Shown here: positions 1 to 6,633 of the stretch, piece by piece
Layout: each line of letters begins with the position of its first letter
Position numbering within the stretch: the stretch's first letter is position 1
Assembly: GCA_035292525.1 (NCBI GenBank)
Contig: DATDPZ010000017.1
Coordinates: 1 to 11,039, forward strand
Length of the DNA stretch: 11,039 nucleotides
Reading direction: 5' to 3'
Source of the DNA: VBAS01 sp035292525
GTDB taxonomy: Bacteria > Bacteroidota > Bacteroidia > Chitinophagales > Chitinophagaceae
Position numbers and translations under genes: made by a program
The notes under the pieces: model-generated
Seen by the model: the letters and a program-made list of their open reading frames with translations, nothing else
Database searches by the model: none
What the model was told of the DNA's origin: nothing

Positions 1-231
1 ATGAAGCTGACCGACTGATTCAGAATAAGTACCCCCATAAGTATGATTAAATTTTTTACCAGGTATATCAAAACTCACATAGGAAAAATAGCCATCCTGA
101 AATACTACTGTGAATGTGGTGTTTCCTTGTTTTGATGTCCAGGCTCCTGTAATTCCTGACTGATTTGAAAAATTATTTTCTACCAATAAAATTGTTATCA
201 GTGAAAATGAAATGGCGAAGATCTTTTTCAT
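1..231 (-). CDS. Small exported protein, N-terminal part only (runs off the window)
   Basis: An open frame starts at an ATG (231-229, minus strand) and stays open to base 1, giving 77 residues with no stop, so the C-terminus lies outside the window. The start MKKIFAISFSLITILLV is a short basic segment followed by a hydrophobic stretch, as in a Sec signal peptide. The mature part begins near residue 23 and contains GAWTSKQGN, TVVFQDGYFSYVSFD and PGKKFNHTYGGTY. This alternation of polar and aromatic residues resembles the start of a small lipocalin-like or beta-barrel secreted protein, which is an impression of style and not a family match. A weak -7-like element (TATCTTTT on the minus strand, 253-246) sits just upstream, without a convincing -33 box. 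The frame is too short to be certain, but the signal-peptide start makes it more than a chance ORF. Function unknown. Confidence 0.6.
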   Translation of the reverse strand, partial: MKKIFAISFSLITILLVENNFSNQSGITGAWTSKQGNTTFTVVFQDGYFSYVSFDIPGKKFNHTYGGTYSESVGQLH

Positions 232-376
232 AAAATTATTTGTTGAAAAGATACGAATGTTTATAAAACTTAATTGGGAAAAATACCAACTTCTGAATCC
301 GCCTAAGAGGCATATAAACTCTCTGATTTCAGAAAAAAAAATTTTACAATGAAAATGGTTTGCGCAACAGTAAATT

Positions 377-398
377 CCTCTAAGGGGGGATTTAGGGG
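377..398. repeat. G-rich imperfect hairpin, possible dispersed Bacteroidota intergenic repeat
   Basis: CCTCTAA (377-383) can pair with TTAGGGG (392-398) with one G-T wobble, around an 8-base loop GGGGGGAT. It is the only G-tract-rich patch in the 243-bp AT-rich gap between the thiolase stop and the small exported gene. From memory, similar CCTAAAGGGGATTTAGGGG-like words recur between genes in Bacteroidota, but no second copy is present here, so repeat status is inference. It lies downstream of the thiolase and has no following T-run on the minus strand, so it is not a classical intrinsic terminator. The rest of 232-474 shows nothing I can name. Confidence 0.35.
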
Positions 399-474
399 TT
401 AGCATTTTCAATCTCCATCGTATTAGCCCCACCTTTACCATTACATCTCCCTGGCTTCTCTGAAGGGTAGAACA

Positions 475-1656
475 TCAGCCTATGTTTTGAATAACCATTG
501 CGGATGCACCACCTCCTCCGTTGCAAATACCTGCTGCACCATACTTCGCCTTATTTGCTTTCAACACATTAATTAAAGTAACAATGATCCTGGCACCGCT
601 GCAACCCAAAGGATGACCGATAGAAACTGCTCCTCCATGTGCATTCACTTTTGAAGGATCCAGTTTCATTCGCTTTGTATTTTCAATTCCTACTACTGCA
701 AAAGCTTCATTCAGTTCCCAATACTCAATTTCTTCCATTTTTAATCCTGCCTTTGATACTGCTTTCGGAACTGCCAACGAAGGGGTGGTGGTAAACCATT
801 CCGGCGCCTGCTCCGCATCTGCATAAGAAAGAATTTTTGCGATGGGTTTTAATCCCAGTTCATCCGCTTTTTCTTTACTCATTAGCACAAGGGCTGCAGC
901 GCCATCGTTCATAGTAGAAGCATTGGCTGCAGTTACCGTTCCGCCTTTTTGAAAAGCAGGATTCAATGAGGGGATCTTATCAAATTTTACATTATAGGGT
1001 TCTTCATCTTTTGCAAATAAAACAGGATCGCCTTTCTTTTGAGGAATTTCAACCGGGATTACTTCATTTGTAAACTTACCATTCTCCCAGGCAGCCTGGC
1101 TGCGTTTATAACTTTCAATTGCAAATGCATCCTGGTCTTCACGACTGATACCACAGGTGCTGGCACAAAGTTCCGCCGCATTTCCCATAGCCAGTCCATC
1201 ATATACATCTGTGAGCCCGTCTTTTGCCAGTCCATCAATCATTGAAACATTGCCGTATTTATTTCCCCAACGCATATTTTCTGAATAAAATGGAACATTG
1301 CTCATACTTTCCATACCACCGGCTACTACAATGTCAGCATCTCCTAATAAAATACTTTGAGTGGCCTGTGCAATGGCCTTCATTCCACTGGCGCAAACTT
1401 TATTAATAGTAGTACAGTTAACTTCATTTGGTAGTCCTGCAAACTTTGCCGCCTGTTTTGCCGGCGCCTGTCCAAGATTGGCCTGCATTACACAGCCCAT
1501 CAAAACATCCTGTACCTGCCCTGGTTTTACAGTTGCTTTTTCCAACGCTGCTTTAATTGCTTTTGCACTTAATTGAGTTGCAGAAAAATTTTTTAATGAA
1601 CCTCCGAAACTTCCGATGGGAGTACGAACTGCCGAAATAATATAAACTTCTTTCAT
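475..1656 (-). CDS. atoB: Acetyl-CoA acetyltransferase (biosynthetic-type thiolase)
   Basis: Thiolase-family enzyme of 393 residues, the usual family length. It is expected to condense two acetyl-CoA to acetoacetyl-CoA plus CoA, or to run the reverse cleavage, in the cytoplasm. The N-terminal signature is VYIISAVRTPIGSFGG. The acyl-accepting cysteine is Cys88 in NKVCASGMKA. NEAFAVV is conserved, GHPLGCSGAR carries His348, and CNGGGGASAM carries Cys378, the cysteine that deprotonates the second substrate. These positions match the classical biosynthetic thiolases closely. The ATG at 1656 places the conserved N-terminus correctly and no Shine-Dalgarno is evident, as is normal for this phylum. 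The gene stands alone, with no 3-hydroxyacyl-CoA dehydrogenase or CoA-transferase partner in view, so the symbol is a family-level assignment. A degradative 3-ketoacyl-CoA thiolase (FadA-like) is less likely but cannot be excluded. A promoter candidate lies about 130 bp upstream. Confidence 0.93.
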   Translation of the reverse strand: MKEVYIISAVRTPIGSFGGSLKNFSATQLSAKAIKAALEKATVKPGQVQDVLMGCVMQANLGQAPAKQAAKFAGLPNEVNCTTINKVCASGMKAIAQATQSILLGDADIVVAGGMESMSNVPFYSENMRWGNKYGNVSMIDGLAKDGLTDVYDGLAMGNAAELCASTCGISREDQDAFAIESYKRSQAAWENGKFTNEVIPVEIPQKKGDPVLFAKDEEPYNVKFDKIPSLNPAFQKGGTVTAANASTMNDGAAALVLMSKEKADELGLKPIAKILSYADAEQAPEWFTTTPSLAVPKAVSKAGLKMEEIEYWELNEAFAVVGIENTKRMKLDPSKVNAHGGAVSIGHPLGCSGARIIVTLINVLKANKAKYGAAGICNGGGGASAMVIQNIG

Positions 1657-1785
1657 AATGAGTTATTTGGTTTTATAAGTTAGATAATTATGTAAAAAGA
1701 AGCCACCATGGAGATCCCAACGGAATAAGGGACTGAGATGATTTAAACTTCTTACATGGTTTGCTTAAAGTTTATTTTTGCACAG

Positions 1786-1814
1786 CAAAGATAACGATAA
1801 CGATTGTTAGCAAA
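1786..1814 (-). promoter_or_regulatory. Bacteroidota-type promoter for the thiolase gene
   Basis: On the minus strand a TTTG (1814-1811) is followed after exactly 17 bases by TATCTTTG (1793-1786). The second box is a perfect match to the Bacteroidota -7 consensus TAnnTTTG, and the first matches the -33 TTG/TTTG box; spacing in this phylum is usually about 17-23. Transcription would start near 1780, leaving a leader of roughly 120 bases before the thiolase ATG. This is a consensus match only. Confidence 0.6.
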
Positions 1815-2130
1815 CATGGTATTTGATTAAACAGTATCTTTTATAAATTTCAATTTTTGAACAAAAGAAATTGTGAATTAGTAAAGAACCACAGATTTGA
1901 TTTGTATCCTTCTTTATACTTTGAAACCCCATTTTTTTTAAAAAAACCCGTGAATAATGTAAATTTTTTAAAAAGTCTTGTAACATCACTGTATTTAAGG
2001 ATTCTTAATTTTATTGCACCTGTAAATAAGTATTTTAAACGAATAAAAGGGTGCTATTGCCTTTGGGTAAATACCGGTTCAGAAGCCCCATAGAATTTGA
2101 ACAGAGAAAATATTGGACACTTAAAAAAAA

Positions 2131-2146
2131 GACAGCTAATACTGTC
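2131..2146. repeat. Short inverted repeat just upstream of the desaturase start
   Basis: GACAG (2131-2135) and CTGTC (2142-2146) are perfect inverted arms around the 6-base spacer CTAATA. The right arm ends 14 bases before the ATG. It could be an operator half-site pair or a small RNA hairpin close to the ribosome footprint. Its right side is part of the 10-mer ACTGTCAAAT (2141-2150), which recurs at 3209-3218, just downstream of the same gene. Confidence 0.35.
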
Positions 2147-2160
2147 AAATATTCCGGATC

Positions 2161-3144
2161 ATGTACGAAGTAACATTGAAACCAGCACGAATAGAAGTGA
2201 TGCAACACCTGGCGAAAAAGATTGACAGCATCATTGAAGAATTTCTGAAAAAAATAGATGCTAACTGGCAGCCTGCCGATTTTTTACCTGATAGTACCCA
2301 AGAAAATTTCACCCTGGAAATAAAAGAACTGCAGGCAGCATGTAAAGATCTGCCAGGTGATTATTTAACTGTATTGGTGGGGGATGCTATTACAGAAGAA
2401 GCCTTACCTACTTATGAAAGCTGGCTGATGGAGGTAGATGGAATCACAAAAATGGAACCGCAGGGCTGGAGTAAATGGATACGGATGTGGACAGCTGAAG
2501 AAAACAGGCATGGTGATTTGCTGAATAAATTTCTTTATCTCTCCGGCCGTGTTAATATGCGGCAGATGGAAATAAGTACCCAGTATTTAATTGCTGACGG
2601 AATGGATAGCGGCGCAGCAAAAGATCCCTACAAAAATTTTGTATATACTTCTTTCCAGGAGCTGGCCACTAATATTTCTCACCGGCGAACAGCTACATTG
2701 GCCAAAAAACATGGCAATGATCAGCTTTCCAGGATCTGTGGCGTGATTGCTGCCGATGAAGCCCGTCATGCTAAAGCCTATAAAAGTTTTGTAGAAAAAA
2801 TATTTGAAATTGATGCCAGCGAAATGATGCTGGCTTTTGAAGACATGATGCGCAAACGCATTGTGATGCCGGCTCATTTTCTTCGCCAGGCCGGCGAATC
2901 CATAGGCAAATCATTTGCTCATTTCAGTGATGCGGCCCAGCGGCTTGGTGTATATACCAGCCGTGATTATACCCACATTTTAGAATCGTTGATACAGGAA
3001 TGGAATATTGCCAATATCAGCAACCTGACCGGGGCGGCTGAAAAAGCCCGTGATTATTTAATGAGCCTGCCCGATCGGTTCAGAAAAATTTCTGAACGGG
3101 GTTTACGGGCCCCGGTGGAGTATCAATTTAGTTGGGTTAAGTAA
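2161..3144 (+). CDS. Acyl-[acyl-carrier-protein] desaturase (soluble di-iron, plant stearoyl-ACP desaturase family)
   Basis: A 327-residue soluble di-iron desaturase that would introduce a cis double bond into a saturated acyl chain carried on ACP, using O2 and reduced ferredoxin, and so tune membrane fluidity. The iron ligands are visible in the expected order: the Glu of TEEALPTY (78-85), Glu114 and His117 in EENRHG, Glu167 in YTSFQELAT, then Glu200 and His203 in AADEARHAKAY. GDAITEEALPTY, WTAEENRHGDLLNK, YLSGRVNMRQ, MPAHF, AQRLGVYT and the terminal FSWV closely follow the plant enzymes. There are no membrane segments and no plastid-type leader. The length is near that of mature plant proteins. 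Double-bond position and chain length cannot be read from sequence. The ATG at 2161 leaves only a short lead-in before the conserved helices. The gene appears monocistronic; a longer 3' gap separates it from the next gene. No ferredoxin gene is nearby. Confidence 0.93.
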   Translation: MYEVTLKPARIEVMQHLAKKIDSIIEEFLKKIDANWQPADFLPDSTQENFTLEIKELQAACKDLPGDYLTVLVGDAITEEALPTYESWLMEVDGITKMEPQGWSKWIRMWTAEENRHGDLLNKFLYLSGRVNMRQMEISTQYLIADGMDSGAAKDPYKNFVYTSFQELATNISHRRTATLAKKHGNDQLSRICGVIAADEARHAKAYKSFVEKIFEIDASEMMLAFEDMMRKRIVMPAHFLRQAGESIGKSFAHFSDAAQRLGVYTSRDYTHILESLIQEWNIANISNLTGAAEKARDYLMSLPDRFRKISERGLRAPVEYQFSWVK

Positions 3145-3325
3145 TTAATGGGTCAGGCACAGGCCAACTCATCAAAAGAATATTTTAAAATCTGCTTTAT
3201 TTATAAGCACTGTCAAATGAAGATTATTCTTTTCCGGTTTATTAAATCTGTATTTATGAAAATCTTTTTTATACAATATGCCTTTAGAAATAAGGGTTAA
3301 TTTATTTATTCAAAAAAACTCAAAC

Positions 3326-3694
3326 ATGAAAAAAACATTTTTATTCTTAGTGGTTTTATTTATAAGTGTATCACTGTTTTCACAGAATAATACAACTGAT
3401 AAAGAAAAAAAAGACAATATGGGTCAATCCATAAAAGAAGTAAATACTTATTACAGGGATAAGTTAAAAGAAATTAAAGCCGATCCTGCTTTAAGTAAAT
3501 CAGAAAAAAAACAACAACGCAGCGAATTAAAAGTGCTGAGACGGGATCGCATTCATGAAATAAATGATGGAACAGCTAAAAGAAAGAATGAAATAAGAGC
3601 AGAAAGAAGGGATGAGAGAGTAAGAGAGAAAGCAGTAAAAAGGAATACAGTAAGGGAAAAAAAAGTCAGGGAAAATAAAGGGAAAAATAATTGA
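3326..3694 (+). CDS. Small exported Lys/Arg/Glu-rich coiled-coil protein, function unknown
   Basis: The frame is open from 3278, but the ATG at 3326 is the better start because it begins a clean signal peptide: MKKTFLFLVVLFISVSLFSQ, with cleavage plausible after FSQ or nearby. The product is 122 residues. The mature part is almost entirely charged. After NNTTDKEKKDNMGQS comes a helix-prone segment (about residues 35-75) with YYRDKLKEIKADPALSKSEKKQQRSEL. A strongly basic tail follows, with repeated RxER, VREK and VREN units, ending in GKNN. There is no Cys and little hydrophobic content, so a secreted or periplasmic extended helix is likely. The composition suggests binding of polyanions (surface polysaccharide, nucleic acid) or of acidic partners, which is inference. 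It lies alone between the desaturase and the dehydrogenase on the same strand, with gaps of about 180 and 290 bp, so no operon link is indicated. I do not recognise a named family. Confidence 0.75.
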   Translation: MKKTFLFLVVLFISVSLFSQNNTTDKEKKDNMGQSIKEVNTYYRDKLKEIKADPALSKSEKKQQRSELKVLRRDRIHEINDGTAKRKNEIRAERRDERVREKAVKRNTVREKKVRENKGKNN

Positions 3695-3903
3695 CTTTAA
3701 GAATTCAGTATTTGTATGATTAAGTTGGATGATCAATTCATTCTTCTCTGTTCTTCATCAGGGGCTGAATTGAGGTATCGTTTGTCATTGAGTTTTTTTT
3801 CCAAAATTTTGTGAATAAGTAAGTTTAAATGTACGCCGGGAAAACCTGAAATAATTTACCACATAAATATTTTCTGCGGGAATATCTGTTATCCCACTCC
3901 GGA

Positions 3904-3932
3904 TTTGAAGTAAAAAAAAATTCTTTCCTTTG
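3904..3932 (+). promoter_or_regulatory. Bacteroidota-type promoter candidate for the short-chain dehydrogenase
   Basis: TTTG (3904-3907) is followed after 17 bases by TTCCTTTG (3925-3932), one mismatch from TAnnTTTG. The spacing is identical to that of the thiolase promoter candidate. A start near 3938-3940 would leave a leader of about 40 bases before the ATG at 3982. The rest of 3695-3903 shows no gene or clear terminator. Confidence 0.45.
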
Positions 3933-3981
3933 AATCATCATTTATCGGTAAAAATTATTTGCTTAACTCTTCAAATAGTAT

Positions 3982-4695
3982 ATGAATAACCAAAAAGATA
4001 AAGTAGCCTATATAACCGGCGGAAGCAAAGGCATTGGATATGGAATTGCAAAAACATTGCTGGACAACGGTATGAAAGTGGCAATTACCAGCAGAAAAAT
4101 GAGTGCAGCCAGGCAGGCTGCTGAATCATTGAATAATGATCTTTCAAAAGTTTTAGCGCTGGAGTCTGATGTAAGTTCTCTTGCAGCAGAAGCAAAAGCT
4201 GTTCAGGCAGTGCTTGATCATTTCGGACAACTGGATGTTGTCATTGCCAATGCTGGTGTTGGTCATTTTGCAAATATTGAAAGCCTGACTGAAGCTGACT
4301 GGAAGGAAACCATTGATACGAATTTAACCGGTGTTTTTAACAGTGTAAAAGCAAGCCTGGAAGCGATTAAAAAATCGAAAGGATATATCATTACCATTGC
4401 CAGTCTTGCCGGCACTAATTTTTTTGAAAATGGTGCAGCCTATAATGCCAGTAAATTTGGCCTGGTAGGTTTTACACAAGCTATTATGCTCGACCTGAGA
4501 AAACTTGGCATTAAAGTAACGACGATCATGCCGGGATCAGTAGCCACTTATTTTAATAACCATATTCCTGAAAAGGCCGATGCCTGGAAGATACAACCGG
4601 AAGATATTGGCCAGTTGGTGCTGGACCTTTTGAAAATGAACCCACGAACATTGCCCAGTAAGATAGAAGTAAGGCCGGCAATACCCGGTAAATAA
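3982..4695 (+). CDS. Short-chain dehydrogenase/reductase (SDR, FabG-like)
   Basis: Classical SDR of 237 residues with one Rossmann domain, a cytoplasmic NAD(P)(H)-dependent oxidoreductase. The glycine-rich cofactor loop TGGSKGIG is at 12-19. Arg38 directly after the second strand (TSRK) suggests a preference for NADP(H). NANAGVG is at 89-94 region. The catalytic tetrad is Asn114, Ser141 (IASLAG), Tyr154 and Lys158 (YNASK). The later PGSVAT motif fits the family. It is similar in layout to 3-oxoacyl-ACP reductases (FabG), but the substrate loop near FNNHIPEKADAWKIQPEDI differs and no fatty-acid operon surrounds it, so the substrate is unknown. A promoter candidate sits about 50 bp upstream. 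The stop lies only 9 bp from the stop of the convergent cbpM gene, so the two transcripts probably overlap at their 3' ends. Confidence 0.9.
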   Translation: MNNQKDKVAYITGGSKGIGYGIAKTLLDNGMKVAITSRKMSAARQAAESLNNDLSKVLALESDVSSLAAEAKAVQAVLDHFGQLDVVIANAGVGHFANIESLTEADWKETIDTNLTGVFNSVKASLEAIKKSKGYIITIASLAGTNFFENGAAYNASKFGLVGFTQAIMLDLRKLGIKVTTIMPGSVATYFNNHIPEKADAWKIQPEDIGQLVLDLLKMNPRTLPSKIEVRPAIPGK

Positions 4696-4704
4696 AAATA
4701 TTGA

Positions 4705-4995
4705 TCAGCTTTCGTAACGATTCAACCTGTTTTGAAGCATAAGAATTTCTTTTTGCATTTCTTGGATGCGATTTAATAAATGAGTGATGGTTTCAATGCC
4801 TTCGGGATTAATATCCATTTCATATAAACGTATCATCTTTTCCAGTTGAGGAAGCTGGTTTAAGGGTACACAAATTGTTTCTTCCACTGTAATAACTTCT
4901 ATCAACCCGGCCTCCTTTAATGAAAAAATAAAGGATTGCTCAATTTGATAATGAATACATAATTCATGTACCGGTATCAACTGCTTTGATTGCAT
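4705..4995 (-). CDS. cbpM: Chaperone modulator CbpM (MerR-like)
   Basis: A 96-residue protein encoded directly after cbpA, with 11 bp between the cbpA stop and its ATG. The N-terminal half (LIPVHELCIHYQIEQSFIFSLKEAGLI, then IPLNQLPQLEKM-like text) has the winged-helix style of MerR-type proteins. The C-terminal part, with LLNRIQEMQKEILMLQNRL, is an amphipathic coiled-coil helix. In Escherichia coli, CbpM binds the J-domain of CbpA and inhibits both its DnaK co-chaperone activity and its DNA binding. The same role is expected here from the identical gene order and matching size. Identity between CbpM homologues is usually low, so the neighbour is a large part of the evidence. The 3' end converges on the dehydrogenase gene. 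Confidence 0.8.
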   Translation of the reverse strand: MQSKQLIPVHELCIHYQIEQSFIFSLKEAGLIEVITVEETICVPLNQLPQLEKMIRLYEMDINPEGIETITHLLNRIQEMQKEILMLQNRLNRYES

Positions 4996-5006
4996 ATTAA
5001 AATATT

Positions 5007-5879
5007 TTACCTGAGCTGAGACAGTTCCCTGAAAAGTTTTTTCTCCTGTTCTGTCAGGTTGGTGGGTAATTTTATTTCATAAGTAACATAAAGGTCTCCG
5101 CTCTGACCCTCTTTTTTGTAAACCGGTACACCCTTCCCTTTCAACCTGATACTGGTACCATTTTGTGTTTCAGGGTTTACTTTCAATTTCACTTTTCCAC
5201 TCAGGGTGTCAATGGAGGTTTCTCCTCCTAATAAGGCTGTGTACAGATCCAGGGCACTGGTAATTTGCAAATCATTGCCTGACCTTTTAAATACAGGATG
5301 TGGAGATATAACAAATGTAATGTAGAGATCTCCGGGAGGTCCACCGTTTACGCCAGGTGTACCATATCCTTTTAACTTTATGACCTGCCCGTTTTCTACA
5401 CCAGCCGGAATGGTAATGCGGATATTTTTTCCATTCACCGTCAGAGTTTGTTGCCTTGTTTCCATGACATCGGGAAGGCTGAGTTGTAATTCGGCCTGGT
5501 AATCCTGTCCCCTGAACCTGGCCTGCTGACTGCGATTTGATTGGCCAAACAATGATTCAAAAAAACTTGAAAAATCCTGGCCCTCTGCTTTTGAAAACTG
5601 ACCAGCATTTTGTGATTGACGCTGCGATTTACGCTGTTGTTCAAACTGATCAGCATGTTGCCAGTTTTTTCCATACTGATCATATTTTTTTCTTTTTTCG
5701 GGATCGCTTAAAACTTCATTGGCTTCATTGATCTGCTGAAATTTTTGTTGGGCATCTTTATCGTTTGGATTCAGATCCGGATGCAGTTTCCTGGCTAATT
5801 TCCGGTAAGCTTTTTTAATGTCTGCATCTGTTGCATTTTTATCAATCCCCAATATTTTATAATAATCTATAAATTGCAT
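5007..5879 (-). CDS. cbpA: DnaJ-family co-chaperone CbpA (J-domain plus C-terminal substrate-binding domains)
   Basis: A 290-residue class B J-protein. The J-domain covers about residues 4-70, with DYYKILGIDKNATDADIKKAYRKLARK and the catalytic HPD at 33-35, which stimulates DnaK ATPase. A linker (about 72-122) is rich in Gln, Ser, Phe and Gly and contains FSSFFESLFG. Two beta-sandwich C-terminal domains follow (about 125-285), with IRITIPAGVENGQVIKLKGYG, GGPPGDLYI and a second GDLYVTYEIKLP. There is no CxxCxGxG zinc-finger region, which separates it from DnaJ and fits CbpA (curved-DNA-binding protein A). The likely role is as an alternative DnaK partner in the cytoplasm and perhaps in nucleoid binding under stress or in stationary phase, as known for E. 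coli. The ATG at 5879 starts directly at the J-domain. It is the first gene of a two-gene operon with cbpM. No promoter consensus is convincing in the 180 bp upstream. Confidence 0.93.
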   Translation of the reverse strand: MQFIDYYKILGIDKNATDADIKKAYRKLARKLHPDLNPNDKDAQQKFQQINEANEVLSDPEKRKKYDQYGKNWQHADQFEQQRKSQRQSQNAGQFSKAEGQDFSSFFESLFGQSNRSQQARFRGQDYQAELQLSLPDVMETRQQTLTVNGKNIRITIPAGVENGQVIKLKGYGTPGVNGGPPGDLYITFVISPHPVFKRSGNDLQITSALDLYTALLGGETSIDTLSGKVKLKVNPETQNGTSIRLKGKGVPVYKKEGQSGDLYVTYEIKLPTNLTEQEKKLFRELSQLR

Positions 5880-6059
5880 AAAGGAGTGTTTAATTTTATC
5901 ATTAAGGGGCTTCGACAGAGGTAGTCTCTATTACTAAAATGAAAAGCGGTACCATTTATAAAATAAGTTGAGTTTGTTCACAAAAAAATCTTCGGATTCA
6001 AACAGGAAGAGAGAAGTGTTGTAAATACAAACTAAATCATTTCCATCTTTTTTTGCTGT

Positions 6060-6305
6060 TTATTTTTCTCTTTCTACAGAGATAGTACATTCTCCTATTA
6101 AAGCTGCCATAGCACCTACTGCAGCAAATACCGGGGCCAGTACGGCACCCACCACTCCCAGTGTAAGGGGAAATGACATAATTTCTTTTCCTGCTTTATC
6201 ATGGATAGAAATCTTTCTTACATTCCCCTCTTCAATTAATTCTTTAATTTTTTTGAGAAGTAATTCTCCTTTTACTGTAAATGTTTCTTTAAATGTTTTT
6301 GACAT
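6060..6305 (-). CDS. DUF4342 domain protein
   Basis: A small protein of 81 residues from the ATG at 6305. A second in-frame ATG at 6311 would add two residues, and a TTG at 6329 would add eight; MSKTFKETFTV is the most natural start. Domain layout: a lysine/glutamate-rich helix (KGELLLKKIKELIEEGNVRKISI), a short strand with HDKAGKEIMSFPLTLG, then a hydrophobic glycine/alanine-rich stretch (about 47-68, VVGAVLAPVFAAVGAMAALIGE) and the end CTISVEREK. The order 'KIKELIEEGNVRKI...GKEIMSFPL..GVVGAVLAPV' is what I know as DUF4342, a family without known function. The hydrophobic stretch could be a membrane segment or a buried glycine-zipper helix. It lies 180 bp upstream of cbpA on the same strand, so cotranscription is possible but not shown. 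Confidence 0.8.
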   Translation of the reverse strand: MSKTFKETFTVKGELLLKKIKELIEEGNVRKISIHDKAGKEIMSFPLTLGVVGAVLAPVFAAVGAMAALIGECTISVEREK

Positions 6306-6633
6306 AATCATTATTTTTAAGAAATTCAAAGTTCGTTTATTAAAAATTCAAAAAGTGATTATAGAAAAACATTTAACGTCCGCTTTCGGATATTTTGACT
6401 TTACCGGCAGGAGCATTTCCGTTACCGGCAGAAAGTTTTATGTATATTTTTTAATAAAAATACAAGATGTTCTAAGAATCCTGCCTGCCGTCCGACCGGC
6501 ATTCCCAATAGAATTAATTTTAAGGAATTATGCCTTGTTTATAAAATTTCGCAATTAATTTAAAGGTTATTTTATTTCTCAGGTTTATTTACCGTAAATT
6601 TAAATTAGCTTATTCTTCAGAAATCATGTTCTT
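6306..6633. other. 328-bp divergent intergenic region with GC-rich islands
   Basis: The region separates the DUF4342 gene (minus) from the PAS-MBL pair (plus). Most of it is very AT-rich, but 6378-6505 contains GC-rich patches that look structured: TCCG-CTTT-CGGA (6379-6390), two copies of TTACCGGCAG, and GCCG-TCCGAC-CGGC (about 6487-6500). CTGCCG at 6485-6490 is complementary to the CGGCAG in both upstream repeats. A 101-codon frame on the plus strand runs through from the DUF4342 gene, but its translation has no recognisable motif. I found no exact TAnnTTTG promoter for either flanking gene. Confidence 0.5.
6401..6431. repeat. Direct repeat TTACCGGCAG with 21-bp period
   Basis: Two perfect copies of the 10-mer TTACCGGCAG occur at 6401-6410 and 6422-6431. 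The 21-bp period equals two helical turns, so both copies face the same side of DNA, as in paired regulator half-sites. They lie about 95 bp upstream of the DUF4342 start and about 200 bp upstream of the PAS gene. The core TACCGG is common throughout this window, so the repeat may reflect general word bias. Confidence 0.45.

Larger units (their letters stand above)
1657..2160. other. 504-bp AT-rich divergent intergenic region
   Basis: This gap separates the divergent thiolase and desaturase genes. The half next to the thiolase holds the minus-strand promoter candidate at 1786-1814. The desaturase side has only weak plus-strand promoter-like words: TATACTTTG at 1915-1923 preceded by TTTG at 1896-1899, and TGCCTTTG at 2058-2065 without a partner box. 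A small inverted repeat lies at 2131-2146. Two overlapping open frames of 60-78 codons on opposite strands (about 1807-2093) have low-complexity, Phe/Leu/Lys-rich translations with no recognisable domain, and I regard them as chance frames in AT-rich DNA. Confidence 0.6.

Noticed and set aside
453..465. CTTC-TCT-GAAG mini-hairpin after the thiolase stop as a terminator
   Set aside because: Only four pairs with a 3-base loop and no T-run on the transcribed strand.
1773..1780. TATTTTTG, an exact -7-like box on the plus strand
   Set aside because: No TTG at 17-23 bases upstream and the next plus-strand gene is nearly 400 bp away; it probably occurs by chance next to the minus-strand promoter.
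1807..2093. Overlapping 60- and 78-codon frames on opposite strands
   Set aside because: Low-complexity translations in AT-rich intergenic DNA, no motif and no plausible start context.
2587..2877. 96-codon minus-strand frame inside the desaturase gene
   Set aside because: The plus-strand frame carries all di-iron ligands; the antisense translation has no recognisable features.
5441..5731. Alternative frames on both strands inside cbpA
   Set aside because: They are shadows of the linker and C-terminal domain coding sequence of a clear CbpA homologue.
6253..6558. 101-codon plus-strand frame crossing the DUF4342 start and the intergenic region
   Set aside because: Its first part is antisense to a recognisable domain and the remainder has no motif.
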